Source: Bradyrhizobium sp. CIAT3101 (GTDB lineage Bacteria > Pseudomonadota > Alphaproteobacteria > Rhizobiales > Xanthobacteraceae). From it: a stretch of DNA of 64,000 nucleotides. The DNA lies in assembly GCF_029714945.1 (NCBI RefSeq), contig NZ_CP121634.1:1881001-1945000 (forward strand), read 5' to 3'. The translations under genes and the position numbers were made by a program. The notes beneath the pieces were generated by a model. The model did no database searches. It was not told the origin of the DNA and saw only the letters and a list, made by a program, of their open reading frames with translations. Position 1 is the first letter of the stretch. Each line of letters begins with the position of its first letter. Of this stretch, positions 62,763 to 64,000 are shown in pieces.

Positions 62763-62919
62763 TGTCGCGGAAGCTATATCAGATCATTGACGATTTGGCG
62801 TAGGGGCGGGCGGAACCAGCCTCGGGGGCCGTTTGCGCCGCGATATGGCAAAATCTGTGACAGGACCCTACCTGATCCCGTAAGGGTGACGACATCAGGG
62901 CCAGCCAAGGGATCCAGCT

Positions 62920-63225
62920 ATGGCAATCGACGACAAAACCAGAACGGAGCTCGAGGCGGCCGCTTTCCGGCGCCTGGTCGATCATCTGAAGACGCGGACC
63001 GACGTCCAGAACATCGACCTGATGAATCTGGCCGGTTTTTGCCGCAACTGCCTGTCCAACTGGCTCAAGGACGCCGCCGACGCGCAAGGCGTGAGCTTGA
63101 GCAAGGACGAGAGCCGGGAGGCCGTCTACGGCATGCCCTACGAGACCTGGAAGGCGAAGTACCAGGGCACGGCCAGCCCCGAGCAGCTCGAGGCGATGAA
63201 GAAGGTCCATCCCCACAATCACTGA
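62920..63225 (+). CDS. DUF1244 domain protein
   Basis: A 101-residue cytoplasmic protein of the DUF1244 family: ELEAAAFRRLVDHLKTRTDVQNIDLMNLAGFCRNCLSNWLKDAADAQGVSLSKDESREAVYGMPYETWKAKYQGTASPEQLEAMKKVHPHNH. Conserved features are the two Cys of FCRNC and the His pair at the end, which could bind a metal. The family is widespread in proteobacteria with no established function. Start at ATG 62920. Confidence 0.9.
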   Translation: MAIDDKTRTELEAAAFRRLVDHLKTRTDVQNIDLMNLAGFCRNCLSNWLKDAADAQGVSLSKDESREAVYGMPYETWKAKYQGTASPEQLEAMKKVHPHNH

Positions 63226-63423
63226 GGCGACTGTCCGGCACGCCGCTCTGAGTCGCGCCACACAACAGCTTTCTTCGGTCGCCTGCAGGAAGGTGTGGGC
63301 GCGCTGTGGACGAGCGCGATGCTTGCTTGAACGCGGTCGGCGCGAACCCTAAGGGTCTAGCCAGCACGCGCGGTGAGGTTGCCGGCGTCACCTCGTTTTG
63401 CCAGTTCCATTGGGAGTACCAAG

Positions 63424-63696
63424 ATGGCCACCTCCGCCGCCGTCCGCGACGACGAGCCCGCGACGAAATTTGCCAAGGACCAGCTCAAATCCATCATCGA
63501 GCGCATCGAGCGGCTGGAGGAAGAGAAGAAGGCCATCTCCGACGACATCCGCGATGTCTATGCCGAGAGCAAGGGCAACGGCTACGACGTCAAGGCGCTG
63601 CGCACCATCGTGCGCCTGCGCAAGCAGGACCCGAACGAGCGCGCCGAGGCCGAGACGATTCTCGAGACCTACATGCAGGCGCTGGGGATGATCTGA
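63424..63696 (+). CDS. gapR: DUF2312 protein, GapR-like nucleoid protein
   Basis: A 90-residue protein matching Gap[75 protein letters not shown]. GapR of Caulobacter is an essential, AT-rich-DNA binding dimer/tetramer that follows overtwisted DNA ahead of forks and RNA polymerase. The helical hairpin with the [14 protein letters not shown] and LRTIVRLRK segments is conserved. GGGAG stands upstream of ATG 63424; longer frames from 63373 look unlike the family. Confidence 0.92.
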   Translation: MATSAAVRDDEPATKFAKDQLKSIIERIERLEEEKKAISDDIRDVYAESKGNGYDVKALRTIVRLRKQDPNERAEAETILETYMQALGMI

Positions 63697-63704
63697 GGCC
63701 TCGC

Positions 63705-63850
63705 TGTCGTCCTGGCGAAAGCCAGGACCCATAACCACAGGCCGTGGTTATTTGCGAAGGCTAGTCGTTGCGTTACCCTCGTGCGGGACTGGCACCGCGC
63801 TTTCATCGATGGATTCCGCGGTATGGGTCCTGGCTTTCGCCAGGACGACA
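63705..63850. repeat. Inverted repeat with 29-bp perfect arms downstream of gapR
   Basis: Bases 63705-63733 (beginning TGTCGTCCTGGCGAAAGC) are the perfect complement of 63822-63850. The right side shares GGATTCCGCGGTATGGGTCC with the repeat at 18290. It is a non-coding dispersed element placed between gapR and the next gene. Confidence 0.8.
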
Positions 63851-63876
63851 CCGGTGGCGTAGAAGCATCGAGGGAG

Positions 63877-64000
63877 ATGTCAGTGACTGCACCGCCGCTA
63901 CCGCGTGACGTGAACCGTGCCTTCGGCGCTCTTCCGGCGCCGATCGGCGAGCGGCTGCTCCAGGTGCGCGACCTGATCTTCGCGACGGCTGCCGCGCATG
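63877..64000 (+). CDS. DUF1801 domain protein, N-terminal part
   Basis: The first 41 codons of a gene cut by the window edge: MSVTAPPLPRDVNRAFGALPAPIGERLLQVRDLIFATAAAH. This matches the start of DUF1801 (YdhG-like) proteins, small single-domain proteins of unknown function. AGGGAG lies directly before the ATG. Confidence 0.65.
   Translation, partial: MSVTAPPLPRDVNRAFGALPAPIGERLLQVRDLIFATAAAH

Overview
The window is chromosomal DNA of a GC-rich alphaproteobacterium. A complete tolQRAB-pal-cpoB-tilS-ftsH run, a GapR (DUF2312) gene, DUF1244, DUF2852 and DUF1036 genes, many solute-binding proteins, PQQ enzymes and short palindromic intergenic repeats point to the Bradyrhizobium/Rhodopseudomonas lineage, most likely Bradyrhizobium. 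This is inferred from gene content, not from a marker-gene comparison. I saw no transposase, phage gene, CRISPR array, rRNA or tRNA.

Region 1 (1-18 kb) is metabolic and accessory. It holds the end of a uracil/xanthine permease, an SDR, a LuxR-type regulator, a sirtuin and hydantoinase/oxoprolinase genes hyuAB. A lanthanide-type PQQ alcohol dehydrogenase follows with its cytochrome c and periplasmic binding protein (a xoxF-xoxG-xoxJ-like trio). Next come a divergent GST/TetR pair and a LysR-controlled catabolic operon (MFS transporter, two ACMSD-family amidohydrolases, Rieske protein).

Region 2 (18-34 kb) contains an ECF42-type sigma factor with its DGPF/YciI partner. Three promoter-like elements of the form TGTCGG-N17-CGTCTT lie in front of the sigma operon, an SRPBCC/VOC operon and a second DGPF operon, which outlines a local sigma regulon. 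A TetR gene and a DUF2852 gene share near-identical 19-bp operators. A soluble chemoreceptor with three tandem PAS repeats, a fatty-acid desaturase with a structured terminator-bearing leader, cysE and SDRs complete the region.

Region 3 (34-49 kb) is the cell-envelope core: ggt (reverse strand), then tolQ, tolR, tolA, tolB, a GGDEF-EAL protein, a FeeM-like acyltransferase behind a perfect CtrA-type box, pal, cpoB, tilS and ftsH. The tol-pal locus is therefore split by two signalling-type genes.

Region 4 (49-60 kb) has an alpha/beta hydrolase and an ABC solute-binding protein. It then has four polytopic GT-C-like membrane proteins (two in tandem) around a Flp pilin gene, plus a TrpF-like protein with altered active-site residues. 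Region 5 (60-64 kb) carries a TetR gene, pyruvate kinase overlapping a DUF1036 gene, DUF1244, gapR and the start of a DUF1801 gene.
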